Positions 43,201-51,816 of a stretch of 64,000 nucleotides of DNA are shown in pieces. Where the stretch lies: NCBI RefSeq assembly GCF_044761985.1, contig NZ_JBIWDK010000002.1, positions 310,001 to 374,000 on the forward strand, given 5' to 3'. The translations under genes were made by a program, and so were the position numbers. Below the pieces are notes generated by a model. The model worked only from the letters and a program-made list of their open reading frames with translations. It ran no database searches and was not told where the DNA came from. The stretch is from Peribacillus sp044761985. GTDB taxonomy: Bacteria; Bacillota; Bacilli; Bacillales; DSM-1321. Position 1 is the stretch's first letter, and each line of letters opens with the position of its first letter.

Positions 43201-44727
43201 ATGCCTGCACTTTCACATGTTGTTAAATCGGTAGGAATCGTCACCATCATCGGTGCCATTGGAAAAGTCCTGGGCTTTGGGCGGGAATCCATCATCGCCG
43301 CGTACTTCGGTGCATCATCGACGGCCGACATCTTCTTTGTCGCGAGCCTCATTCCGACCATATTATTTACAGCACTCGGCAGTGGCCTTCAAGCGGGTGT
43401 CATCCCCATCTATTTGGAGAAAAAAGAGAGAAACCCAAGAAAAGCTGATGAATTCATCAGTGTTTTGGGCTCCTTTTTCGTGATGGGTGCCATCATCCTG
43501 ACCCTCCTCTGCCTTCTCTTCACAAAGCCGCTCGTCTGGATGATAGCCCCAGGGTTCACGGGTTCTGCTCTCGAATTAACGGAAGTATTGACTAGGATCA
43601 TGCTGCCAAGTTTACTGTTTTTCACGCTTGCCCACATGGCAACAGGAGTGCTGCAAGCCAATCAGCGTTTCCTGCTTCCCGCCTTCACGTCAACGGCACA
43701 CAATACGGTGATCATTGTAGCCACAGTCTTATTCGCAGCACCCTTTGGTGTGAAAGGATTGGCCTGGGGATTTTTAATCGGGGCCGCCAGTCAATTCTTG
43801 ATTCAATTCCCGGCATTAAAAAAGGACCATTTTTACTTGGTATTTTCTTTCAAATCACATAAACGGGAAATCATTGAGGCATTGTCGATGTTTTACCCGA
43901 TCATCATCGCGGCATTGGCACTCCAGCTGAATAGTGTCGTCGACCGGATCATCGCGACCTCACTTGAGTCAGGAAGCGTGTCGGCCCTTAACTATGCAAA
44001 CCGGCTGCTTTGGCTGCCACTGAGCATTGTCCTTACACCCATCATTACCGTACTGTATCCTTCCATCGTCGGTCGCGCCCTTGAAAGTTATCGTGCTTTT
44101 CTCACTCTTACTTTAAAAGGGCTGAAGGCAATTGCCTTTTTATCAGTCCCCTTCATGATCGTCATGTTGGTCAGTGGGAAAAGCTTGATCGCATTTGCCT
44201 TTCAACGTGGTGCCTTTGATGCGTCCGCAACAGACACCACCTATGCCGCTTTCTTCTTTTATGCGGCAGCCCTTCCCTTTTTTGCAGCGAGGGATTATTT
44301 GATGAACGCCTTTTACGCCTTGAAAAAAACGAAAATGGCGATGTATTCCTGCTTGAGTGCCGTTTTACTGAATATCCTGCTCAGCTGGGTGCTATCGCGT
44401 TTTCTCGGTGTCGGAGGAATCGCCCTTGCAACCGGCCTTTCGATGCTTCTCCAATGTATCTTCCTGTTCGGCTTGCTACACGTGAACACGGCAAAAGCGG
44501 ATGCATCCTTATTCACTGACATTCTACAAGAGATGGGCAAGCTTTTTGTCATGGGTAGCATCATCTACAGAATCGCTTCATGGATTCATCCATATAGTAT
44601 AGAGTTTCCGATTTTCCTTGAATTGAGTATGATCACGGCTCTCGTATTCGGAGGATATCTCCTTCTATCCTTGCTATTTAAAAGCAGCAGCCTGCAGATT
44701 TTAAGAAATATCCGTTCAAGAAATTAA
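43201..44727 (+). CDS. MurJ/MviN-family lipid flippase
   Basis: The 508-residue product has fourteen predicted helices and the MurJ pattern: GKVLGFGRESIIAAYFGAS, ADIFFVASLIPTILF, MATGVLQANQRFLLPAF and LNYANRLLWLPLSIV. The family flips lipid-linked precursors, lipid II in the case of MurJ. Here it is wedged between a polymerase-like gene and a glycosyltransferase, so it more likely flips a glycan repeat unit of this cluster. It begins four bases after the preceding stop, indicating an operon. Confidence 0.88.
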   Translation: MPALSHVVKSVGIVTIIGAIGKVLGFGRESIIAAYFGASSTADIFFVASLIPTILFTALGSGLQAGVIPIYLEKKERNPRKADEFISVLGSFFVMGAIILTLLCLLFTKPLVWMIAPGFTGSALELTEVLTRIMLPSLLFFTLAHMATGVLQANQRFLLPAFTSTAHNTVIIVATVLFAAPFGVKGLAWGFLIGAASQFLIQFPALKKDHFYLVFSFKSHKREIIEALSMFYPIIIAALALQLNSVVDRIIATSLESGSVSALNYANRLLWLPLSIVLTPIITVLYPSIVGRALESYRAFLTLTLKGLKAIAFLSVPFMIVMLVSGKSLIAFAFQRGAFDASATDTTYAAFFFYAAALPFFAARDYLMNAFYALKKTKMAMYSCLSAVLLNILLSWVLSRFLGVGGIALATGLSMLLQCIFLFGLLHVNTAKADASLFTDILQEMGKLFVMGSIIYRIASWIHPYSIEFPIFLELSMITALVFGGYLLLSLLFKSSSLQILRNIRSRN

Positions 44728-44757
44728 AGAATTCCATTGAAAAGAAAGGATCATCGT

Positions 44758-45948
44758 ATGAACATTTTGATGACAACGATATTTTCCTATCCCCATGAGG
44801 GAGGCCTGTCCAGTCACATCACGACGTTGAAAAGCGGCTTAGAATCGATGGGACATACGGTGGATGTTTTATCCTTCTCGCACTTGCCGCCATTCAGGAA
44901 AACGCTTCTTGCAAAAGCCCCTGGCTTTCTATTGAATTCAATGAAAAAAGGAAGCGGACAGCTGTTTAACGACCGGCAACGGATGAAGTTATTGACTGCA
45001 ACCATTAAAAAATCAACGAAAAGGTACGACATCATCCATGCCCAGGATGTCTTTGCGACCCTTGCTTCCATTGAAGCCGGAATCCCGACGATCCAAACGG
45101 TGCATGGATATTATTCATTTGAGGCAATTAGCAGGGGCGCCATTTTCGAGAACAGCGAGGAGGACTTACTGCTTCAAGAGTATGAAAGAAAAGCTTATCG
45201 TTCAGCGGCAAAAGTCGTGACGGTCGACCGGCGCATCAAGGAATACATCGGCCATGCTGCACATGTCGAGGCCACCACGATCAAAAACTTCATTGATGTC
45301 ACTGCTTTCAAACCCAATACGTCCAACCGGGAAGACACGCAAAAACGATTCCTAATTCCTTCACATAAAAGGATGCTTCTCGTCCCAAGGCGGATGACGG
45401 AAAAAAACGGTGTCATCTACCCCCTTCTCGCTCTTCCAGAAGTGCTGAAAAAGCATCCTGATACGGTGTTAGTCTATGCCGGGACAGGGGAGCAACAAAG
45501 CAAGCTTGAAGAAACGGCAACAAAGCTTTGTCTGCAAGAGTCCGTGCTCTTCCTCGGTTCTGTTCCCTATGAGAATATGAATAACGTGTATGGCGCTTCT
45601 GATATCGTCCTCATCCCGAGTGTCCATTCACACGGAGTGGAAGAAGCCACCTCCATTTCAGCCTTAGAAGCAATGGGCTCCGGGTCACCCGTCATTGCCA
45701 GCATGATCGGCGGACTTAAAGAAATCATTACAGATGGGGAAGACGGACTGCTAGTGGAAGAAAAGAATCCCGTGGAACTCGCTCAAGCCATTACAATGCT
45801 GCTTAACGATTCCTCCCAAGGCGAGAGGCTCGCCATAAAAGCCAGAGAAAAAATCGAGCTGGAATACTCTCATCTAACAGCCGCCAAGCATTTTATGGAC
45901 GTGTATCAAGAAGTGCTCGACACAAAAACAGGCAGACCCAAGTTTTGA
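44758..45948 (+). CDS. GT4-family glycosyltransferase
   Basis: The 396-residue product has a GT-B fold sequence: MNILMTTIFSYPHEGGLSSH, then DIIHAQDVFATLASIEAGIP, the donor half with VPRRMTEKNGVIYPLLALPE, VYAGTGEQQSKLEE and HSHGVEEATSISALEAMGSG. It is the third gene of the polymerase-flippase-glycosyltransferase operon. The donor sugar cannot be told. The ATG at 44758 has AAAGGA upstream. Confidence 0.9.
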   Translation: MNILMTTIFSYPHEGGLSSHITTLKSGLESMGHTVDVLSFSHLPPFRKTLLAKAPGFLLNSMKKGSGQLFNDRQRMKLLTATIKKSTKRYDIIHAQDVFATLASIEAGIPTIQTVHGYYSFEAISRGAIFENSEEDLLLQEYERKAYRSAAKVVTVDRRIKEYIGHAAHVEATTIKNFIDVTAFKPNTSNREDTQKRFLIPSHKRMLLVPRRMTEKNGVIYPLLALPEVLKKHPDTVLVYAGTGEQQSKLEETATKLCLQESVLFLGSVPYENMNNVYGASDIVLIPSVHSHGVEEATSISALEAMGSGSPVIASMIGGLKEIITDGEDGLLVEEKNPVELAQAITMLLNDSSQGERLAIKAREKIELEYSHLTAAKHFMDVYQEVLDTKTGRPKF

Positions 45949-45964
45949 GCCTGCCTGTTTTTTA
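45926..45964. terminator. Terminator between the GT4 gene and tagH
   Basis: AACAGGCAG and CTGCCTGTT form a nine-pair stem overlapping the 3' end of the plus-strand gene, followed by TTTTTTAT. It also faces the end of the convergent tagH gene. Confidence 0.75.
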
Positions 45965-46759
45965 TACTGTTGCTTGACTGCGTTTTTCCATTTGCTCTTC
46001 GCGATATTTTTTTTGTTCCTTTTTGGACATCGCTTTATATTCCTTCAAGAACGTTTCATATTGTGGCATGACTTCTTTCATCGTGCCATATGCTTTAACT
46101 TCCCCATATTCCAGCCACAATGCCTTCGAACAGAACTTCTTCATCTGACCGATTGAATGGCTGACGAAGAACATCGTTTTGCCTTTTTCCTTGAATTCAT
46201 TCATCTTTTCCAAGCACTTTTCAGCGAAGTTTTTATCGCCGACCGATAAAGCCTCGTCAATGATCAGGATATCCGGGTCGATATGGACCGAAATGGAGAA
46301 TCCAAGTCGTGACTTCATCCCGCTTGAGTAGGATTTTACCGGTTGATTGATGAACTTGCCCAGTTCCGAAAACTCGATGATTTCAGGCTCCAGCTCACGG
46401 ATTTGCTTTTTATCGAATCCGAGCATCAGCATTTTCAATTCGATGTTTTCTCTCCCGGTCAATTGATTGTTAAGACCGGATGATACGGCGATCAACGCCG
46501 TCTTACCATTGGTCACGACGTTTCCATCCGTTGCCGGTACGATTCCGGCAATGATATTCGATAACGTGGATTTCCCGGAGCCGTTGACCCCGACAAATCC
46601 GATGACGTCACCTTTTTCCGCTTCAAAGCTAACGTTTCTCAGCGCATAATACTCTTCCCCATAGCTTTTGGGCAAAAGGAGGTCGAGAAGCTTTTCCGAG
46701 TTTTTATTATATAATTTATATTTCTTCGTTACGTTTTTGACAATTACCGATTTTTCCAA
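45962..46759 (-). CDS. tagH: TagH, ATP-binding subunit of the teichoic acid exporter (short form)
   Basis: The 265-residue ABC ATPase has Walker A GVNGSGKST, signature YSSGMKSRLGF, Walker B ILIIDEALSVGD and a final helix of charged residues. The LSNIIAGIVPATDGNV and SGLNNQLTGRENIE segments are typical of polysaccharide/teichoic exporters. B. subtilis TagH is about twice as long (527), with an extracytoplasmic C-terminal extension that is absent here. It starts 15 bases after tagG. Confidence 0.92.
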   Translation of the reverse strand: MEKSVIVKNVTKKYKLYNKNSEKLLDLLLPKSYGEEYYALRNVSFEAEKGDVIGFVGVNGSGKSTLSNIIAGIVPATDGNVVTNGKTALIAVSSGLNNQLTGRENIELKMLMLGFDKKQIRELEPEIIEFSELGKFINQPVKSYSSGMKSRLGFSISVHIDPDILIIDEALSVGDKNFAEKCLEKMNEFKEKGKTMFFVSHSIGQMKKFCSKALWLEYGEVKAYGTMKEVMPQYETFLKEYKAMSKKEQKKYREEQMEKRSQATV

Positions 46760-46774
46760 TATCTCACTTCCAGT

Positions 46775-47584
46775 TTACTTAAAGTCAACAAAGCGATCTC
46801 TAAATCTAACATGCAGCGAGGAACCTATCAAAAAGAAGACGAGTACGACTGCCCAGAAATAAAGTGTGTATTCCCAATGACCGATGAAGTACCATGATTC
46901 CCCCAACAACGAAGCGCGATACCCTTCTACTATATAGTATAGGGGATTCAGCTTCATAATACTGACGATTGTCGGATGCTGGGTGGCATCTAGTATCCAA
47001 AGGATGGGTGTTAAATAAAACAAGATTTTCATCAATGACTGGATCATATTGTGTACATCACGGATGACAGTTGATAACGTCGAGGTGATCAATCCGAACG
47101 AAAACAGCAACGCTACCGTCGCAACGATGTAATATGGCAGTTGAATGATGTAAAACGTCGGGACATATCCCGTAAACGCTAAAAGGATGATGATGACTAC
47201 CAGTAACATAAAGTGCTGATACAACTTCGCAAAAATAACATAAGAAGGAATGACACTCATGGGAAAGTTCATCTTGGACACCATATTCAATCTCGAATAG
47301 ATCGATTTGGACGCCTGGGTCGTGGCTGGGTTCACGAAGAACCAGACAACGATCCCCGCCATCAGCCATGGTAAGAACGGATGGCCATCCACATCTTGAC
47401 GATTGAAGATCCCGAATCCGAACACGAACCAATAAATCGCAATCTGAATCATCGGATTGATGATTTCCCAGAGGATTCCCAGGTAGTTATTGCTGTTGGC
47501 ACTTTTCATTTCATAGGCTGACAAGCGTCTAACCAAATAAAAATTATTGATTTGTTCTTTTAAAACGGTCAAAGCTGAACTCAT
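46775..47584 (-). CDS. tagG: TagG, membrane subunit of the teichoic acid exporter
   Basis: The 269-residue product is an ABC-2 type permease with six helices: NNYLGILWEIINPMIQIAIY, WFFVNPATTQASKSIYSRLN, MVSKMNFPMSVIPSYVIFAK, and LNPLYYIVEGYRASLLGE. With TagH it moves finished polymer on its lipid carrier across the membrane. It begins three bases after a CDP-glycerol transferase gene, so synthesis and export are co-transcribed. Confidence 0.94.
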   Translation of the reverse strand: MSSALTVLKEQINNFYLVRRLSAYEMKSANSNNYLGILWEIINPMIQIAIYWFVFGFGIFNRQDVDGHPFLPWLMAGIVVWFFVNPATTQASKSIYSRLNMVSKMNFPMSVIPSYVIFAKLYQHFMLLVVIIILLAFTGYVPTFYIIQLPYYIVATVALLFSFGLITSTLSTVIRDVHNMIQSLMKILFYLTPILWILDATQHPTIVSIMKLNPLYYIVEGYRASLLGESWYFIGHWEYTLYFWAVVLVFFLIGSSLHVRFRDRFVDFK

Positions 47585-47587
47585 ATA

Positions 47588-48778
47588 TTACACAGACCTT
47601 CCTAAAAACACTTTTTCTACGATACGGCGTGAAGCCTGACCATCCTCGAGTGCACAAAACTTCTCATGGAACTGATCCAACTCTACGGGCTTCTCCAATT
47701 CCATCGCCTTGATGCTTTCAATGACAGCATCCGACGACCTTACTAACGGACCTGGTGCGGTCCCTTCAAAATCGAAATAAAACCCGCGAAGCTTGTCCCT
47801 GTATTTTTCAATATCATATACATAGAACAACATCGGTCGCTGTAAATTTGCGTAATCAAAGAAAACCGATGAATAATCCGTTATTAATAAATCTGAAATG
47901 AGATACAAATGGCTGATGTCCTCATAACTCGATGCATCGTAAGCAAAGCCTTGATAAGCCGACAAATCCAAGTTCTCGGAAATCAAATAATGAAGACGGA
48001 GTAAAATGACATACTCATCCCCTAATTCCTGTCTCATTTGATCCAAATTCAGCTTTATTTCAAACTTATATTTTCCTTTGCTATAAAACTCATCGTCTCT
48101 CCAAGTGGGGGCATATAAAATGACCTTTTTCTCCACCGGTAACCCTATCTTCTGTTTCAATGAGTCGATTGTATCACGATTATTCCCATTATACAGTAAA
48201 TCATTGCGTGGATAACCGGTTTCCAGAATTTTAGAAGGGTCGACATTAAAAGCGCGCGCAAAAATCTCACTGGAATAGGCATTCGGAGAAATCAGATAAT
48301 CCCATTTGCTTGATTCAGCATGGAAATTCTCTTTATAGCTCTCCGTCGTCGTCCCAGGCATATGGACTTCCTTCATATCTGACGCAAGTTTTTTCAATGG
48401 CGTACCATGCCAGGTTTGCAAATATACGGTGTGCTTAGGCTTTGGAATCCATAGCGGCATCCTACTATTCGTCACCCAATAATGGGCACGCGTCATCTTA
48501 AGCAACCACCCTACCGAAAATCGTTTGAGGTGGGGAATGCCCGCCTCTTCAAACAGCGCCGTATACCTTTTGTCGACACTCCAATACATTTTATATTCAG
48601 GATGGTTACTCTGCAAGTATTCATATATCGCACGCGGATTACAGCTGTATTGTTTGCCTAAAAAGCTTTCGAAAATAACAAGCTTTTGATCGACCGGCAG
48701 CACTTTCCCCGCCAGAGTGAAAGCCAATTTATATGCGTTGGTGAGTAACCCCTTCACCTTTCTTACTATCGATGACAT
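47588..48778 (-). CDS. TagB/TagF-like CDP-glycerol glycerophosphotransferase (396 residues)
   Basis: The product is one Glyphos_transf domain: QKLVIFESFLGKQYSCNPRA, VYLQTWHGTPLKKLASDMKE, ILYAPTWRDDEF, then LLITDYSSVFFDYANLQRPM. It is closely related to the C-terminal half of the 726-residue neighbour (shared phrases such as KQYS..PRAIYEY and the TWHGTPLK motif), indicating duplication. It adds glycerol phosphate units; whether it is the primase or a second polymerase is unclear. The TagF terminator separates it from the upstream gene. Confidence 0.9.
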   Translation of the reverse strand: MSSIVRKVKGLLTNAYKLAFTLAGKVLPVDQKLVIFESFLGKQYSCNPRAIYEYLQSNHPEYKMYWSVDKRYTALFEEAGIPHLKRFSVGWLLKMTRAHYWVTNSRMPLWIPKPKHTVYLQTWHGTPLKKLASDMKEVHMPGTTTESYKENFHAESSKWDYLISPNAYSSEIFARAFNVDPSKILETGYPRNDLLYNGNNRDTIDSLKQKIGLPVEKKVILYAPTWRDDEFYSKGKYKFEIKLNLDQMRQELGDEYVILLRLHYLISENLDLSAYQGFAYDASSYEDISHLYLISDLLITDYSSVFFDYANLQRPMLFYVYDIEKYRDKLRGFYFDFEGTAPGPLVRSSDAVIESIKAMELEKPVELDQFHEKFCALEDGQASRRIVEKVFLGRSV

Positions 48779-48792
48779 ACCCTTCTCCTTTC

Positions 48793-48823
48793 AAAAAAAG
48801 AGCCGGCTGGTAGACAGCCGGTT
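48793..48823 (-). terminator. Terminator after the 726-residue tagF gene
   Basis: CCGGCTG and CAGCCGG form a seven-pair stem with a five-base loop, followed on the minus strand by CTCTTTTTTT. Confidence 0.88.
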
Positions 48824-48847
48824 TATTCACGTTCTTCCTTCGATATA

Positions 48848-50992
48848 CTATCCGTTTCGTTTGGTGCCTTTTTCAAACACTTCTTCTACAACACGTTTAG
48901 CAGATTGCCCGGATTCCAAATAACAGAATTTCTGATAAAACTCTTCAAATCTTTCGCTTAACTTAAATTGATTGCTTTCCATATGTTTAACCTCTGCGAT
49001 AAGCTCTTCGGTCGTTTTCGTTAAAAGACCGGGCGCCTTTTCTTCAAAATCAAAATAAAAGCCCCGTAAATTATCACGATAATCCTCAATGTCGTACGTA
49101 AAGAAAATCATCGGTCTTCTTAAATTCGCATAATCGAAAAATACGGAGGAATAATCGGTTACCAGTATATCAGATATCAAATAAAGCTCCCGAATATCTT
49201 CTAGGTGAGAGAAATCATACGCAAAGCCATCTAATTCAGTGAGGTCCATATTTTGGGCCACTAAATAGTGCATACGCATAATGACGATATATGAGTCACC
49301 AAGTTCTTCCCGCATTCTTGCCAAATCCAGTTCCAGATTGAATTTGTACTTCCCTTTCTGGAAAAACTGATTGTCCCTCCACGTCGGGGCATACAGAATA
49401 AGTTTCTTATCAAGCGGAAGATTGAATTTCCTTTTCAGTTCCTTGATTGTTTCCTCATCATTACAGGTATGAAGGAAATCATTACGTGGGTAACCCGACT
49501 CGATGATTTCCTTATCGAACTGAAACGCCCGTTTGAATATTTCCGTTGAATAAGCATTCGGGGAAACCAAGTAATCCCAATTGCTCGCTTCCTTCAGGAA
49601 ATTTGCTTTATATTTATTCGTATTCGTTCCAGGCATATGCACTTCTTCCATGTCCATCGCCAGTCGTTTAAGCGGCGTACCATGCCAGGTTTGTACGTAA
49701 ACCGTATGTTTGGGCTTTGGGATCCAAAGCGGGAACCGGACATTATTGACCCAATACTTCGCCCTTGTCATGATGAAAAGCCAACGCATCGAAAATCGTC
49801 TGACATACTCGACGTCTTTTTGAGCAAAATACTTCATAGAAGCCCGGTCCACACTCCAGATCATTGTATAATCCGGATGATGTTCCTTCATGTATTCATA
49901 TATCGCCCTTGGACTATCGCTATACTGCTTACCATGGTAGCTTTCGAAGACCACCAACTTTTTATTGGCCGGTATGAGCCAGCTGACGACGGCAAACGCA
50001 GCTTTGTACCATCCTTTAATGCGCTTGCTTCGGCGGGCCCTCACCCATTTGTTTCTCAAGCCTTGGACGACCTCGGTTTTGAAGTTATACCGTGAAACGG
50101 AAAGAGAGAAATATTTCGAAATTTTTGTTGCTTTTATTTTAACTTGAACCTTTTTCCCATCCTGTGTCAGAATGCTTCTGCTCGGAAGATTTTCAAGCGA
50201 GCTACATTTCATCCTTAAACTGGTTAGCTGCTCTTTAGCGCCATCGATTTGATAATCAAGCACTACGTAAAAAGAGAAATACTTGGCCTCGTCATAGTCC
50301 ATCTTATCAAGGAGATTAACGGAGCCTTTAAAACCGATATTCTTCGGTAGATGACTTCCACTGTACCTTTCAACCAAATCTATACGGTCCACATTTTGCA
50401 AAGGGACCACCGTTTCCTCTTCGGTTCTATTATTCCGAACAAGCATGTTAATCTGACCGAATTCATATTTCTTCAATTGAAATAAAGGTGGATAGTTAAA
50501 GAAACCGGAAAACTCCAGGGTACCGTCCTTCTGCAGGTTCAGGGCATCGAACATGGAAAAGAGTTTATAGTCATTCGCATAAAAGGAAAGGTTCCCTTTT
50601 TTGGTCGAGAACGGATAAAACATTTTCTTCCGATTCTCAAGAACGATGGAATGCATATTTAATTGCCGATTTTGAGAGCTTATTCTAGATTTGACCGCAT
50701 CTTCCTCTATCTTCCTTACGATATGAAGATCCCACATTTCGCCATCGACAAATTTATCCGTATGGGAGCTGAACGGCACCGTTACCTCAAATATATGATA
50801 CCCATCCGTTTGTTCTTTTTTCACAAATTCCAAGTTGATGATATCGTCTTCATTATACCGATTCGTTAAAATAAAAGAGAAATCTTCTATGCCTTCCAAA
50901 AAGGTCTGCTCAATGGCCACTTCCAGGTAATACATACCATGTTCCAAGCGCACACTCATCGTCTTTCTATTCTTCAAAACGTTACTCTCCAT
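48848..50992 (-). CDS. tagF: TagF-like poly(glycerol phosphate) polymerase
   Basis: The 714-residue product has an N-terminal region of about 330 residues, beta-rich, and a C-terminal Glyphos_transf domain. The domain has VVFESYHGKQYSDSPRAIYE, VYVQTWHGTPLKRLAMDMEE, HMPGTNTNKYK, PNAYSTEIFKRAF and LVTDYSSVFFDYANLRRPMI. Length and plan are near B. subtilis TagF (746), the polymerase that extends the glycerol phosphate chain from CDP-glycerol. The ATG at 50992 follows GAGGGG; an ATG at 51028 lacks a good site. It is divergent from tagD. Confidence 0.88.
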   Translation of the reverse strand: MESNVLKNRKTMSVRLEHGMYYLEVAIEQTFLEGIEDFSFILTNRYNEDDIINLEFVKKEQTDGYHIFEVTVPFSSHTDKFVDGEMWDLHIVRKIEEDAVKSRISSQNRQLNMHSIVLENRKKMFYPFSTKKGNLSFYANDYKLFSMFDALNLQKDGTLEFSGFFNYPPLFQLKKYEFGQINMLVRNNRTEEETVVPLQNVDRIDLVERYSGSHLPKNIGFKGSVNLLDKMDYDEAKYFSFYVVLDYQIDGAKEQLTSLRMKCSSLENLPSRSILTQDGKKVQVKIKATKISKYFSLSVSRYNFKTEVVQGLRNKWVRARRSKRIKGWYKAAFAVVSWLIPANKKLVVFESYHGKQYSDSPRAIYEYMKEHHPDYTMIWSVDRASMKYFAQKDVEYVRRFSMRWLFIMTRAKYWVNNVRFPLWIPKPKHTVYVQTWHGTPLKRLAMDMEEVHMPGTNTNKYKANFLKEASNWDYLVSPNAYSTEIFKRAFQFDKEIIESGYPRNDFLHTCNDEETIKELKRKFNLPLDKKLILYAPTWRDNQFFQKGKYKFNLELDLARMREELGDSYIVIMRMHYLVAQNMDLTELDGFAYDFSHLEDIRELYLISDILVTDYSSVFFDYANLRRPMIFFTYDIEDYRDNLRGFYFDFEEKAPGLLTKTTEELIAEVKHMESNQFKLSERFEEFYQKFCYLESGQSAKRVVEEVFEKGTKRNG

Positions 50993-51417
50993 ACGGAAGA
51001 ATTTCCCCTCTCGATTACATGCCAGCATTAAGTACTATTATTATAGGATTTCACTAACCCAAATTCAAACATACATTACACAAGTTTCGTCACTTTTATC
51101 ATTCCACAAGAAAGAAAATATAATATTATAGGAAAAGTATACATACATGTACCATCATCATCGGTTGATCAGTCGTGAAATAAATAGTAATCCTTGAATA
51201 ACATCCGATTTAACTGTAAAATGATATCCAAATTGACCAAGGATATTATAAATTCAACAGGATTGTAAAAATTTTGTGGTCCAATTGTAAATTTAATGCG
51301 GTATAATTAAATCGACCATCAAATGGCCCATAAATGATAAGCTACTTTTTCACTATATTCTTAATATCGACCATTCAGAGTAAATATATAAATTTTCGTT
51401 AAATAGGAGGAACAAAC
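50993..51417 (+). promoter_or_regulatory. Divergent tagF/tagD regulatory region with 11-base-spaced repeats
   Basis: The 425-base gap has no gene. TGTAAA (51264-51269), TGTGGT (51275-51280) and TGTAAA (51286-51291) stand exactly 11 bases apart, with another TGTAAA at 51215-51220. On the other strand these read TTTACA, like PhoP box units; direct TGTWAA repeats also resemble WalR sites. TATAAT at 51302-51307 is a good -10 for tagD but has no -35, as expected for a controlled promoter. Confidence 0.5.
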
Positions 51418-51816
51418 ATGAAGAAAGTTATTACTTACGGAACCTTTGATTTACTTCACTGGGGACATATTAATCTACTAAAGAGAGCTAAAGACTTAGG
51501 AGATTATCTAATCGTTGCAATTTCTACGGATGAATTCAATGCATTAAAAGATAAAAAATCCTACCATAGCTTTGAAAACAGAAAAATGATCCTAGAATCC
51601 ATTCGTTACGTGGATGAAGTCATCCCGGAAAACACATGGGAACAAAAGAAAGAAGATATCATTCGTGAAGGCGTAGATGTTTTTGTCATGGGAGATGACT
51701 GGAAAGGCAAATTCGATGAATTGGCTGAAGTTTGTGAAGTCGTATACCTTCCAAGAACAATCGGAATATCCACTTCCCAAATCAAAGATGACCTTTTAAA
51801 AGTTACCAATGGCTAG
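51418..51816 (+). CDS. tagD: TagD, glycerol-3-phosphate cytidylyltransferase
   Basis: The 132-residue product has the nucleotidyltransferase motif GTFDLLHWGHINLLKRAK, including HWGH, then DVFVMGDDWKG and the ISTSQIK C-terminal signature. It makes CDP-glycerol from CTP and glycerol 3-phosphate, the substrate of all four transferase-like genes here. AGGAGG precedes the ATG. The end overlaps the start of tagB by eight bases. Confidence 0.97.
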   Translation: MKKVITYGTFDLLHWGHINLLKRAKDLGDYLIVAISTDEFNALKDKKSYHSFENRKMILESIRYVDEVIPENTWEQKKEDIIREGVDVFVMGDDWKGKFDELAEVCEVVYLPRTIGISTSQIKDDLLKVTNG

